The notes below the pieces were generated by a model that was given only the letters and a program-made list of their open reading frames with translations, was not told the origin of the DNA and searched no databases. DNA of 64,000 bases from contig JALDRC010000003.1 in NCBI GenBank assembly GCA_031316115.1, forward strand, positions 1 through 64,000, read 5' to 3'. Made by a program: the position numbers and the translations under genes. Positions 1-9,618 of the stretch are shown in pieces. The DNA comes from Nitrososphaeraceae archaeon. GTDB taxonomy: Archaea > Thermoproteota > Nitrososphaeria > Nitrososphaerales > Nitrososphaeraceae. Position 1 is the stretch's first letter, and every line of letters starts with the position of its first letter.

Positions 1-408
1 AAACTAGCATTAGAAGGAAAACTATACAGCAGATCTATTCCTTAAAACAAAAGCAGAAAAACAAACAAACAGATAAAAGAAAAAAATTTCTTTATCTATT
101 TTTTTATTTTTTTTATAGATATTTTGACAATTTTTAGCTATTAGGTATTTTTGACAATGTAGAGATCTGTTTATACAAATGATATAATTGACTCCAAAAT
201 ACTGAGCTAAATATTCTTTGATATATTTTTAATTTAAGTTTTTTTTAATACATCAACCTAAAATAAAAACTAACTAATTGAAAATTTTCACTAATGTATT
301 TATAATTTAGTATTAAGTTGCTAGTGAAGATGAATAAGAAATTTAAATTATTGTATGATTATATGTAATACTTACATAGATAGGTTACAACTTCATTTAC
401 ACACATAG
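1..408. other. Non-coding AT-rich stretch
   Basis: No credible reading frame is seen on either strand. The sequence is dominated by A and T runs. It ends at the in-frame TAG (406-408) that bounds the transposase remnant to the right. Confidence 0.6.
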
Positions 409-1260
409 GTAACACTTTCTGGTTCTGTTAGGGAGTGTATACAAAATAGAATTACAACAAAATATAATTTAATTCATGAAAAAGAATGCACTGGAGATAC
501 AGTAACTGATATCTATACTATATACGATATATCCAGAAAGACATACTACAAGTGGAAGAACAGGTACCTAAAGTATGGAATAGAAAGTCTGCAGGATAAA
601 AGTCGAAAACCACATAATACCCAACCAATAAAGGTAACAAAAGAGATAGAAGAAGAAATACTGTATTTACATATAACCAAAAGATTTAGATGCAATCGTA
701 TAAAATTCAGGTTAAAGCGTTTAAAGGAAATATCGCTCAATACAAGAATCATATACAATGTACTGAAAAGACATGGTCTGAATATCCTTTCATTTAAAAT
801 CCGAAATAAAAAATGGAAAAGATTTGCACTGAAAAAACCCAATCAAATCATACAGATGGCTATCTTGGGACCATTTTATTTTGAACATCGTGCTCAAAAG
901 AACTATTTTATCATTTATGAAGACGATTGTTCAAGAAAGGTAACAAGTGAATGAACTGAGAGGAAAAGAAGTGTAGATGTACTAGATGTACTTGAAGATT
1001 ACATAATAGAAAATGGTAAACCAGAAAAGGTAATGCACGATAACGGTAAACAGTTTACATCCAAAATTTTCAGACATTTTCTCAAACGTAACAATATTAA
1101 AGATAAATCCTTACCTGGCAGATATCCGCAACTCCAGGGAAAGATAGAAGCATATAACAAGATAGTAAAGAATGAGTTTCTATCGGTAGAAAATATGCCT
1201 AATCTAGAAAATAGAAAGAGAAGATATGCTATGTTCGTAAAAGCTTACATTGAATACTGA
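409..1260 (+). pseudogene. IS481-like transposase, broken
   Basis: The reading frame runs from about 409 to 1260 and is interrupted by a TGA at 952-954. The first part has a helix-turn-helix with the YYKWKNRY and LQDKSRKPH signatures typical of the IS481/IS3 group. The second part is an rve-type DDE integrase core: DDCSR, then HDNGKQF (second acidic residue), then a Glu within GKIEAYNK. The first catalytic Asp, expected just before GPFYF, appears to be Ala (MAILGPF), so the enzyme would be dead even without the stop. The C-terminus is short for the family. No clean terminal repeats were found. Confidence 0.75.
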
Positions 1261-1316
1261 CTAACTAAACTTCGTAGATACATTTTTAGCTAACCGGTAT
1301 CCGACACATATCATAA

Positions 1317-2317
1317 TTGCGTCATTATACTAAACTAGATAAGATTTACAACCATGAATCTAATGCAGATATTAAAGAAAGGATACAACTAGTAAGGCGT
1401 ATTACACAAGATAAACAACACATAGAAAATGTAGCAAAAGAATTACACAGATGTAGAGCATGGGCTTACAAATGGTACAAAAGATACAACGAAAATGGAT
1501 TAGAAGGATTGCAAGACCAATCAAGAACAGGTAGGCCTCCAGATGTACCAAACGATGTAATGGTAAAAATAAGACAAGAATTGGCACAAAGCAATGCAGG
1601 ATGGGATTTCAGACAGGTTATGGATCTTATCTACAAAAAGACAAGAGTAAGATATCATGAAGTACATATCTATCGTTTGTTACACAAGTGGGGATTCAAA
1701 TCCAAGGTACCAAAGAAAAGATTTGTAAATACTGCTTCTGCAAAGGAAAAGAAGAGTTTCAAAAAAGAGTAAACCATATTTTCAATAACAGAAATAAAAA
1801 CAAGAAGGATTGGAATATAATAGTACAAGATGAATCAATATTTGTTTATGATTATATCTTCAAGAGAAAGAAGTGGATTTCTGCAGATAAAAGACCAATA
1901 GTTACAGTTACAGGTTGTCGTAAAAAGACTATAGTCTTTGGTTGTCTATCAATAGAAGGTAAGCAATTATTTTTACAATATGATAATTTTAACAGTGATA
2001 CTTTTATTGATTATCTAAAATATGTACGGAATAAATTTGGTAAATGAATAATATTTGTTGATAGAGCAACACCTCATCGTTCTAAGATAACAAAACAATA
2101 TCTTAAACAACATAAGGATTCTATCAGATTAGAATATCTTCCAGTTGAATGTCCTGAGTTTAATACAGTAGAGGAATGTTGGAGACAATGTTAGTATCAT
2201 ATACTTTCTACTTATCATAGAACATTTGATTCTTTAAAATACAATATTTGTTGTTACTACAGGAATACAAGATTTAATCTGGGTATCATAAAGTATTTGA
2301 TGAGAACAATTGATTAG
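1317..2317 (+). pseudogene. IS630 family transposase, broken
   Basis: This is a Tc1/mariner-like IS630 transposase in three pieces. The N-terminal HTH part (1317-1772, TTG start) carries YKWYKRYNENG and the LQDQSRTGRPP linker. It then shifts frame near 1750-1770 in an A-rich stretch and continues in the frame of 1688 with the DDE_3 core. The catalytic residues are visible: Asp in VQDESIF, Asp in FVDRATPH, and Glu in FNTVEECW. Further lesions are a TGA at 2045-2047 and a TAG at 2192-2194. Some IS630 members use programmed frameshifting, but the two later stops show this copy is dead. Confidence 0.85.
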
Positions 2318-2497
2318 CGAAATTATGTTAGTTAGTATATGTACTCTGATTTTTTTTTAAAAAGCATTGAAAATACTTTAGATTAAAAATATATTCGCTT
2401 AAGCTATATCTAATATTCGGTGAGATTACTTTTTGTTGATTTTGCTCAAGATTAGAATTTTTATTATGAACTTCGTTATATTCAGTACTATTATCAT
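2318..2497. other. Short non-coding gap left of the element boundary
   Basis: Nothing recognisable lies between the dead IS630 and the tRNA fragment. The last bases before the tRNA fragment (about 2493-2497) match those flanking the intact tRNA at 11.29 kb. Confidence 0.4.
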
Positions 2498-2561
2498 AGC
2501 CTTGGGCGGGAATTCCAGTGTGTCTCCACACTTTTGGACCCGCGACCTTTTCCTCACCAAG
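2498..2561 (-). pseudogene. tRNA-Thr 3' half with a T-loop intron (left attachment site)
   Basis: On the minus strand this matches the intact tRNA-Thr(GGT) at 11294-11367 from the anticodon loop to the 3' end; the 5' half is absent. The T arm is interrupted by 21 nt (2512-2532). The fold is a canonical bulge-helix-bulge: outer helix GCGGG/CCCGC, a 3-nt bulge (ATT), a 4-bp helix TCCA/TGGA, an opposing 3-nt bulge (AAA), then GTGTG/CACAC closed by a GAGA loop. Cutting after the second base of each bulge and joining the ends gives TCCAAAT, exactly the T loop of the intact copy. The splice position corresponds to 59/60. It is a fragment and cannot make a tRNA by itself. Confidence 0.85.
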
Positions 2562-2615
2562 ATCATAGTAACATATCAAACAAACACAATCTTATTTCAT
2601 CACATCAAACATTAG

Positions 2616-3428
2616 ACGAGCGGTTTTGGATTATCTAAAGAATATTTATGTACAAAACTTAGAAAAAATAGTATACCTGTGAGATACAATTATGCCAAAA
2701 AATACTCAAACGTTTTAGTATCGGGTAACGCTCAAATTCTTTTAACTTTATCTAAACCAAAACAGATACAGATCATGAAATCTTTATCATTATTGTCAAA
2801 ATTTTTAGGCTGTTATGATAAATGGAAGGAAATAAAAGAAAAATATCAGCTGAAGTGGTCAGAATATAATTCCACTGATATTTTTCAAAATCTTGTTAAT
2901 CAAGAAAATAGTTTTACTTTAATGTTAGAATGGTTGAAAACAGCAATAGATAATATGACTATTTCAGATAATAACATATTAATTTATTGTACTCTTACAA
3001 ACTTAAGACTAACTTAGGCATGTCAATCCATTTCATTGATTCAAAAAGATAAACAACATTATCTAAATAAAGAAACAATGATTGTAGGACAATTTAAATA
3101 TCCTGAGATATTCATACGCAAAACTAAACAAGCTTATGTAAGTGTAATAAGTAATTCAATAATACATATGGCTGAGAAAAGTGGAGAATATGACTATAAT
3201 GCTTTAAGATGTTATCTAAAGAGGAGAAACATATCTATGCATATGAACTATTGTAGAAAAATCTTTGCAACATATTTACGGAGTAATGGAATAGAACAAG
3301 AGATCATAGACTTATTACAGGGACGAATACCAAAGTCAATCTTTGTTAGGCATTATTATAGGCCTGATTTAGACAGCTTGGAAAGAGTTAGAAAATGTTT
3401 AACACAACTAGAAAATTTGATTAGGTGA
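2616..3428 (+). pseudogene. SSV-type integrase, C-terminal part, broken
   Basis: Tyrosine recombinase of the thaumarchaeal SSV-like type. The frame shows the KYSNVL and LSKFLGCYDKWKEI region, then the active-site LR segment (NLRLT, TAG at 3015-3017, ACQSI) where the family has LRPSEAC, so GAG has become TAG. After that come FIRKTKQAY, YCRKIFATYLR, LLQGR and the nucleophile segment VRHYYRPDL. The N-terminal part around 2620-2680 only reads sensibly with two compensating shifts. It starts about 50 bp from the left tRNA fragment, as expected for the IntC half. The matching N-terminal half is proposed at 11024. Confidence 0.75.
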
Positions 3429-3535
3429 ATGATAATTATCGTCAAGAGTTACTTTGTATCATTAAGTTAATAGCATATATGTACTAGAGATAGTGTCTCC
3501 TAGATCTAAACAAATTGTTCAAGCAAATGAGTTGA

Positions 3536-3853
3536 ATAATATTTTTAGAATGGAGACTTGTATTTAGGCGCCGAAATTACTATGCTGAAGGACAGGGAAT
3601 TAATGGCATACATGAAATGGCAAAGTTAGCAAGAGAGGAAGAAGCAAAAGAACAAGAACTCGAATCATCAATACAGGTAGCAAGGGAAAACATTAATCAA
3701 CAAAATAATAATGATACTAGTCCCATAGAACAATGGAGAAAATCACCTTATTATGATCCTCAATATGATGCTATTACTCCTAAACAATACCTTATTGACG
3801 CAAATAGATTATACCCAGGCAAACCAGGTTATGATGACCAGTTCAAATTTTAG
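3536..3853 (+). pseudogene. Truncated small charged protein
   Basis: The ATG at 3617 gives 78 residues with an Ala/Glu-rich helix (LAREEEAKEQELE) and a Pro/Tyr-rich tail (SPYYDPQYD, YPGKPGYDDQ). The same frame is open upstream to 3536 and reads RRNYYAEGQGINGIHEMAK, which looks coding but has no good start. The gene is therefore probably cut at its 5' end. No known family is recognised. It follows the integrase half inside the integrated element. Confidence 0.4.
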
Positions 3854-3902
3854 TTAATTAAAAATAATTATATCCTTACAAGTCTTTATTCTATACAAAT
3901 AC

Positions 3903-4018
3903 AATATAATAATTCCTATAACAATTATTTTGTCTTCATACTATACAAATATAATATATTTCAATAGTCAATAAATATCATTCCTACCTCGTATATATTT
4001 TAAACCTATTTTATATCT
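3903..4018 (+). promoter_or_regulatory. Conserved upstream block of the secreted-protein family (copy 1)
   Basis: About 115 bp immediately before the 4019 start are strongly conserved with 4831-4946 and 26813-26929. The block includes ATAACAATTATTTTGTCTT, a variant of ATAGTCAATAAATAT, and TATATTTTAAA followed by CTATTTTAT just before the ATG. The TATA-like TATATTTTAAA sits about 25 nt before the start codon, which fits a leaderless archaeal promoter. Conservation of the rest suggests shared regulation or recent duplication. Confidence 0.6.
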
Positions 4019-4720
4019 ATGAACATATCAAGAACTATACCTATATTCTTGATTGCTACAATACTTGTATTTGGAACTACCATTTCCATGGGAATTCCGG
4101 CAATGTTTGCACAATCAGAATACTACTACGATGATGACTACGATTTACAATACCATGAAGATTCGTATACTAAAGACCACAAAAAGAACCTTAAAAGTGA
4201 AAGTATTCAGGCAATAAAATGTAACAATAAGAATATCAATATCATTGGTGTAGATATTCCTTCCACCTCTAATGGAAATATGGTTAATCAGATCACAGGT
4301 GAAAATGACCAAACAGGACAAGAAGATCAATGGTTAGGAGAAAGTCATCATGGTAACAATGACATAAATAGAAATATTGTGACCATATGTAATAATGAAA
4401 TTAATATAGTAGGAGATGAAGGATCTGTTGATGAGGAGGAACAAAATGGATTGAATGTTGATAGGTTCTATATAGTTGAAGGACCAGTAGAAAGCCCTCC
4501 TGGTGGTCCAGATGATTCAGCAGAATCTATCGCAAGTTGCGATGTTGGTGATTTTGTTATTAGCGGCGGGTTCAGAGTAACGGACCTTGATACATTCAGT
4601 AATGGTGAGTCTGTACAAAGTAACCCTACTTCTACATTAGATGGATGGTCTGCTAGTATTGAGAATGACGCACTAACTCCTACAATACAGGCAAATGCTT
4701 TATGTTTCGATGCCCAATAA
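4019..4720 (+). CDS. Secreted protein, Nxx-GVD family, copy 1
   Basis: 233 residues with a clear signal peptide (MNISRTIPIFLIATILVFG, cleavage after FA near residue 31). The mature N-terminus is Tyr/Asp-rich, followed by the family core KCNN...INIIGVD, a DQWLGE segment and DINRNIVTICNN. The C-terminal 90 residues (VEGPVESPPGG, CDVGDFVISGGFRV, ALCFDAQ) are not shared with the paralogues at 4947, 6055 and 26930. It is probably exported and attached to or released from the cell surface. Function is unknown. The start is fixed by the conserved upstream block. Confidence 0.75.
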   Translation: MNISRTIPIFLIATILVFGTTISMGIPAMFAQSEYYYDDDYDLQYHEDSYTKDHKKNLKSESIQAIKCNNKNINIIGVDIPSTSNGNMVNQITGENDQTGQEDQWLGESHHGNNDINRNIVTICNNEINIVGDEGSVDEEEQNGLNVDRFYIVEGPVESPPGGPDDSAESIASCDVGDFVISGGFRVTDLDTFSNGESVQSNPTSTLDGWSASIENDALTPTIQANALCFDAQ

Positions 4721-4830
4721 CCATTCAACCATTTTTTCTAATTTTTTAATTGTCTAGTAACAAATAAAAGATTTTAGTTATTTAATCAATCCTAATCATA
4801 TTCTTACAAATGTATCTTCGATATAAATAC

Positions 4831-4946
4831 AATATAATAATCGATATAACAATTATTTTGTCTTAATAATATACAAATAAATTATATCTAAATAGTCAAT
4901 AAATATTCTTCTTATCTCAGATATATTTTAAATCTATTTTATTTGC
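4831..4946 (+). promoter_or_regulatory. Conserved upstream block (copy 2)
   Basis: Same block as before 4019 and 26930, with TATATTTTAAA about 25 nt before the ATG at 4947. The strings ATAACAATTATTTTGTCTTA and AAATAGTCAATAAATAT are kept almost base for base. Confidence 0.6.
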
Positions 4947-5774
4947 ATGAAAATATCAAGAAATATTTCTATATTCTTGATTGTTACAATATTGGTATTT
5001 GGAACTACTATTTCCATGGGAATTCCAACCTCGTTTGCACAAGCTTATGAAGATTCATATGCTAAAGACAAAAAGACTTCAAGTCTAAATAAGCAGAAAG
5101 TAAACTGTAATAACATTATCATAAATGGAGTAGATAGAGGTAGTCAGGGTACAAAAGCAGGAGAAGATATGCTTGGTGCAATGGCTGCAGATGAACGAGA
5201 AGATGGAACAGGCCTATGGATAGAGAACGGCAATGATAAAAAAGACTCGAACAGCATTAACGAGAACATTGTTAATTTCTGTAAAAATAAGCATAACAAG
5301 ATAATAGTAGCAGAAGAAGAAGAAGAAGAAGAAGAAGAAGAACCAGGAACAGGAACAGGAACATTGAGTATAACCAAAACAGTCACCTGTACTCCATTAA
5401 GTTCTGGGGAGCCAGACCCAGCATGTTCTTTTATGCGTGAGGCGGCTGACCCAAATTTCAGAATAGATCCAGATGAATTTACCATTGAGGTTACAGGTAA
5501 TAACCCAGATCCATCTTCATTCGCTGGTTCAAATACACCAGTAGATGTTACATTAGGTGTAGGACAGTATGAGGTATCAGAAAGTCCAGATGCATCAGTT
5601 GACGATGCTATGGAGAACCTAGAAGATGCGTTTCCCCTTATCGCAATATTCGGTCCCATTGTTACATTTAGTGGAGATTGTACTCAACAAGGCAGTACTG
5701 GATTAGGATCCATTGCAGAAGGAGATACACAAACCTGTAATATAGACAATGAATTTGAAGTAGCTAAACTATAG
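4947..5774 (+). CDS. Secreted protein, Nxx-GVD family, with beta-sandwich-like C-terminus
   Basis: 275 residues. Signal peptide (ISIFLIVTILVFGTTISMG, cleavage after FA) and family core KVNCNNIIINGVD, then SINENIVNFCKNKHNK. A run of about ten Glu and a GTGTGT linker lead into a second domain (about residues 140-275) with TLSITKTVTC, PDEFTIEVTGNNP, DVTLGVGQYEVSES and FSGDC...CNIDNEF. That pattern of short strands resembles prealbumin-like/SpaA-type surface modules. The GAA repeat coding the Glu run could vary in length. Its upstream block is shared with two paralogues. Function unknown; exported surface role inferred. Confidence 0.75.
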   Translation: MKISRNISIFLIVTILVFGTTISMGIPTSFAQAYEDSYAKDKKTSSLNKQKVNCNNIIINGVDRGSQGTKAGEDMLGAMAADEREDGTGLWIENGNDKKDSNSINENIVNFCKNKHNKIIVAEEEEEEEEEEPGTGTGTLSITKTVTCTPLSSGEPDPACSFMREAADPNFRIDPDEFTIEVTGNNPDPSSFAGSNTPVDVTLGVGQYEVSESPDASVDDAMENLEDAFPLIAIFGPIVTFSGDCTQQGSTGLGSIAEGDTQTCNIDNEFEVAKL

Positions 5775-6054
5775 GACCTCATTCCCTCTAATTTTTTATT
5801 TTAATTTGTTTGGTGCTAGTCTAGCAACACAATAACTAGTTTTAGTTAATTATTTGATCAATCTATTCTGCTAATGATATTATAATTGTCCAGTAATGGA
5901 AATACATATATCTTATCTTACTATTTTATAAAACAAGATTCTTAATTATCTAATATTCTGAAATTCATAATAAAATTATACTACTACTTTATATTCAAAC
6001 AATCTCTAATGTTTGTTCGTACGTTAGATATACTATATACTATCTAATAGAACA

Positions 6055-6765
6055 TTGAACACTAAAACAAAAACATTCTCAATGTTCTTGTTAGCAGCAG
6101 TACTTGTAACAGGAACTATATCAATGACTATCCCATCTTCTTTCGCTGCACCAGTATACTATAGTTATGACGATTCATATGCTAACGACTACAAGAAAAA
6201 GGGAACAAATGTAAATATTCAAAAAGCAAAATGTACAAATATTATCATAAATGGAGTAGATAAATCTCGTCCAACACCAGGAGAAGACCCTTATGCAATG
6301 GCTGCTGATGAAAATGATGGAATGAGTCAACAAGGGCAATGGATAAATAACGCTGAAAAGAAATTCAAGGGTACTAACGGGAATATAGTAAATATATGTT
6401 TAAATAAGAATAACATAATAGCAGTAGGTGATGATCAAAAAGATACAGGTCAAACATGTACCGTAAAAACTCTTACTAAAACTCAGATAAATAACATTAA
6501 TAAAGTTCTAAAAGATGCAGCAGATGCAATGAATCCTATTACCTTTCAAGTAGGAGAAGACACACCACAACCAGTACGTATGTTATTTGCATTATGTGAT
6601 ATAGTCAATAATGCAGGAGGTCAAGTTACTCGTGCAAATATTGAAAGTTTCTTCGAAGAAGTTAATACAGAACTGCCAGAAGCAGACCAGATACCACAAG
6701 AAGTAATAGATGAATTAATTCTATGTCTACAAGATGCTGGATTAGCAGAAGCTCGTAGTGAATGA
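6055..6765 (+). CDS. Secreted protein, Nxx-GVD family, with helical C-terminus
   Basis: 236 residues, TTG start giving a signal peptide (FSMFLLAAVLVTGTISMTI, cleavage after FA). Family core KAKCTNIIINGVD and GTNGNIVNICLNKNN. The C-terminal 90 residues are mostly helical with paired Cys (QTCTV, LFALCDIV, LILCLQDAGL). A decayed homologue of this C-terminal domain lies at 51842-52032, so the domain occurs at a second locus. The upstream region differs from the block shared by the 4019, 4947 and 26930 genes. Confidence 0.72.
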   Translation: MNTKTKTFSMFLLAAVLVTGTISMTIPSSFAAPVYYSYDDSYANDYKKKGTNVNIQKAKCTNIIINGVDKSRPTPGEDPYAMAADENDGMSQQGQWINNAEKKFKGTNGNIVNICLNKNNIIAVGDDQKDTGQTCTVKTLTKTQINNINKVLKDAADAMNPITFQVGEDTPQPVRMLFALCDIVNNAGGQVTRANIESFFEEVNTELPEADQIPQEVIDELILCLQDAGLAEARSE

Positions 6766-6860
6766 GGTCGTTAATTTTTTATTTTTTTTAATTGTCTAAC
6801 AACAAATTAGTAAGTTCTCATTAATTAGTTATTTATTTAATTACCAATATAATATTAATA

Positions 6861-7227
6861 ATGGCTACTGAAGACATAGAAAGATTTGAAAATGAACTAT
6901 CACTTTATGAGAAAGGAGTCGACTTATGAGAAATTCTTTCACCTCTATCTGTTGAATATGGAAATTGTAAAAAAGATACTGGGAACAGCACAAAAGAATT
7001 ATGATAGTACAGATGACCCAAGGGTTAAAGCAATGGAAATAAACGTAATAAAGCAAATGACTGAATCACTTAAAACATATGAAGATAATCTACTGCAAAC
7101 TAAGAACAATTATGAATTTACTGAGATATTTGGAATCTTTGCGATAAAATTAGTGACAGAAGATATAAATGAACATTACAATCGTCCTGATATTTTAAGC
7201 ACAACAAATGATAGTTTTAATCTTTAA
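6861..7227 (+). pseudogene. Small helical protein, frameshifted
   Basis: The ATG at 6861 opens MATEDIERFENELSLYEKG and reaches TGA after GVDL. The protein clearly continues one frame over as YEKFFHLYLLNMEIV, then VKKILGTAQKNYDSTDDPRV, to 7227. A single-base loss near 6920 explains this. The product would be an all-helical cytosolic protein of about 120 residues. Family unknown. The shift could also be a sequencing error. Confidence 0.5.
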
Positions 7228-7362
7228 ATCATATTATGAATTTATACAGGGTTATTTCATAATTTATTCATTATTGTGATACACATCTATATTTAACTTT
7301 TTTATAGTCAAAGAGATCATTATTGATCATTATCGTTACGAAATCATCCATATTGTAATTTA

Positions 7363-8249
7363 GAGCCTATCCCAAAAATAGTTAAGAATATAGCTCGTCA
7401 GTTTCCTATCATGTCCAATAATGCTAAAAAGGAAAAAGCACTTTAGAACTATTACACATATTCCAGATGATTTATGGAGTGAAATTAAAAATATTCTACC
7501 AGATGAGAAACCACAGAATACAATAGGAAGACCAATTGTTCCATACAGAAAAGTCTTTGATGGTATAGTATTTGTATTGAGAACAGGATGTCAATGGAAA
7601 ATGTTACCTAAAGAATATGGTTCAGGTTCAACCTGCAATAGAAGATTTCAAGAATGGATGCGATTAGGTATATTTGATCTAATTTGGACCAGATTATTGA
7701 AATTATATGATAAAAAAATAGGAATCAAATGGAATTGGCAATCACTTGATAGTATCTCTATAAAATCACCTTTAGGGGGGGGAGATGACTGGTCATAATC
7801 CTACAGATAGGAGTAAATTAGGTAGCAAAAGACATATTCGGACAGATAAAGACGGTATTCCTCTATCTACTTTTATAACATCTGCCAATACTCATGATGT
7901 TACTGTTGCAATAAACACAATAGATAATATTATTATCAAACGACCACTACCATCCAAATACAAACATAAACAAAATCTATGTCTTGATAAAGCATATCAT
8001 TCCAAAGAGGTAGAACAAGAAATCATCGACAGAGGATACATTCCACATATACGTCATAGAAGAGAGGAAGAAGAAAACAAATTATTGAAGAAAAATCATT
8101 TAGCAAGAAGATGGGTTGTAGAAAGAACAAATTCTTGGCATAACAGATACAGGAAATTGTTTACAAGATATGAAAAGAAAGATGAGAACTACTTGTAGAA
8201 TTAGCAAATAGTCTTATTGTTTATAGGATGTTAATTTTGGGATAGGCTC
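7363..8249 (+). mobile_element. IS5-type insertion sequence, copy 1
   Basis: 887 bp bounded by inverted repeats beginning GAGCCTATCCCAAAA on the left and ending TTTTGGGATAGGCTC on the right. A second copy is at 61638-62523. The flanking trinucleotides are TTA and TAA, so the target duplication is either only TA or has mutated. The transposase inside is frameshifted at a G tract and shortened at its end. Confidence 0.85.
7421..8198 (+). pseudogene. IS5 family (IS427-like) transposase, two overlapping frames
   Basis: ORF A (7421-7798) has the N-terminal region (LPDEKPQNTIGRP, GIVFVLRTGCQWKMLP, and the first Asp in SLDSISIKSPLGG). ORF B (7785-8198) begins MTGHNPTDRSKLGSK and holds the second Asp (LCLDKAYHSKEVE) and the Glu (RRWVVERTNSW). 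The join is an 8-G run at 7775-7782. With seven Gs the two frames would be a single ORF, so this copy is +1. Compared with copy 2 it also lost a few bases near 8195, replacing the final 20 or so residues with a stop. It is probably inactive. Confidence 0.8.
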
Positions 8250-8371
8250 TAAACTAACAATAATTGTTATTATTACAAAAAAATCGAAATGATATTTGAT
8301 ATCTATTGTTTTTCGTATATCAAATATAATTTTTTGCTGCTGGTGTAGCTGTACTTTATTTCGATATCTTT

Positions 8372-9019
8372 TTACATATTATCTTTAGGTAATACCAATA
8401 TTTGACCAACCATGTTAGGTAAATGTACATGGCATACATAATTAATGATTCCTGGACTGTTAGCTATGAATTTCACATCGTGTATCATTCCTCGTTGTAG
8501 TGTAAATGGTTCAAGTTTACCTACACTTATTTCATGATGTGCTCCTTGCACTCCTATGAAATGAAGAGTAACTTTATCACCTTGGTTAACAATTATTTGA
8601 GATGGAGAAAATGTAAATGACCTAAAGTCCCAAGCGCCTATTTTGTTAGGTTCTGTTACTCTGAATCCTCCTCCTGTTGGTATAGTCGAATTTATAGGAG
8701 GTTGCTCCGCTGGATGTATTGGAGTATTCTGTGGACAAGTATCACATTTTACACCAGGATTTATATTTGTCAATCCATCGAAATGTACTGTATTTATCCA
8801 GAATTCTTTGTCGGTTGTTTGATCTGGAGTAATTGTTTTAAATATAGTAACATTAGATGCTGATGGCATAGTAGTTGATCCAGAAGAGTATTTTTCTGCA
8901 AAGACATATTCTAGAGTTTGACTGGTATTTTTAGAGAACGCGGTAGTTGTGAAAATAGCAGCTATGATTATTGATGCTATAATCAACGCTTCTTTTAACT
9001 TACTTTTTTTCGTATCCAT
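8372..9019 (-). CDS. Secreted cupredoxin-like copper protein
   Basis: 215 residues. N-terminal signal anchor (about residues 10-30). The C-terminal half is a single cupredoxin fold: FTFSPSQIIVNQGDKVTLHF, then a His in GAHHEISV, and the ligand loop YVCHVHLPNMVGQILV with Cys, His and Met in type 1 copper order. It probably shuttles electrons at the outer membrane face, as many such proteins do in ammonia-oxidising archaea. Between the signal and the fold is a linker with a DTCPQ segment. It stands alone between the IS5 copy and the CRISPR region. Confidence 0.82.
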   Translation of the reverse strand: MDTKKSKLKEALIIASIIIAAIFTTTAFSKNTSQTLEYVFAEKYSSGSTTMPSASNVTIFKTITPDQTTDKEFWINTVHFDGLTNINPGVKCDTCPQNTPIHPAEQPPINSTIPTGGGFRVTEPNKIGAWDFRSFTFSPSQIIVNQGDKVTLHFIGVQGAHHEISVGKLEPFTLQRGMIHDVKFIANSPGIINYVCHVHLPNMVGQILVLPKDNM

Positions 9020-9461
9020 TTCTGTATTAACTTATATAAAAGTATTTGAAATATTATATTTAAAGATAAGTTAACATCGTTAACAATATCATAACTTTTG
9101 ATCTAATGATACATGTAAAATAATAATTTTGAATTAGACAAATGAATTTTTAGAAAAACAGCTTTAGCAAATCATATCTATGTTACTCCTGTGTGGAATA
9201 TCTACCTCAGAGGAATAATCAAAGAAGAAATGACTTACCTTCATTGGTTGCTTGTCAATGATCCAGAATCAGGATATCGTGCAAGAATTATTTTGATAAA
9301 TAATTCACAGTAGTTCAGATAATAATGATTACAAATCATCATGACAACAATATTTGAAAATGGATACATAGATTCAATGAAAAAGGGATCAATATTAGAT
9401 CTATTGTGCAATATACGAGCTTACAGCTATATTCCTCTTTTTTAGTAGTTATTTCATAGAT
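9020..9461. other. Gap with coding-like remnants
   Basis: A short open stretch on + (about 9163-9314) reads IYVTPVWNIYLRGIIKEE and ends NDPESGYRARIILINNSQ. It lacks a start and looks like the tail of a lost gene. No family is recognised. No cas gene is visible. Confidence 0.35.
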
Positions 9462-9618
9462 TTGCTAAATTACAATAGATTATCTAAAAAGCCATTATTG
9501 TTTAGATCATTTACTGGATTAGAACTATCTGAATTTGATTCCATTTGTAAACAAGTAGAATCAAAATATCCACAATATGAGATAAAACGACTATCTAAGA
9601 GAAAGAGAAAAAGAAAAA
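9462..9618 (+). pseudogene. 5' fragment of an IS5/DDE transposase abutting the CRISPR array
   Basis: Starting at a TTG, the frame reads FRSFTGLELSEFDSICKQVE and then a Lys/Arg-rich stretch (RLSKRKRKRKS). This is the usual N-terminus of archaeal IS5-like DDE transposases. It then runs without a break into the first CRISPR repeat. Everything after the basic stretch is missing, so the array or a recombination event has replaced the rest of the gene. Confidence 0.6.

Noticed and set aside
2498..2561. Split or permuted tRNA gene
   Set aside because: Only the 3' half is present and no matching 5' half with a complementary leader is visible. The tandem with an integrase and the intact copy in the same orientation fits an attachment site better.
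5144..5659. Long antisense ORF with a Ser-rich run
   Set aside because: Mirror of the Glu run and repeat codons of the 4947 gene; no independent coding sign.
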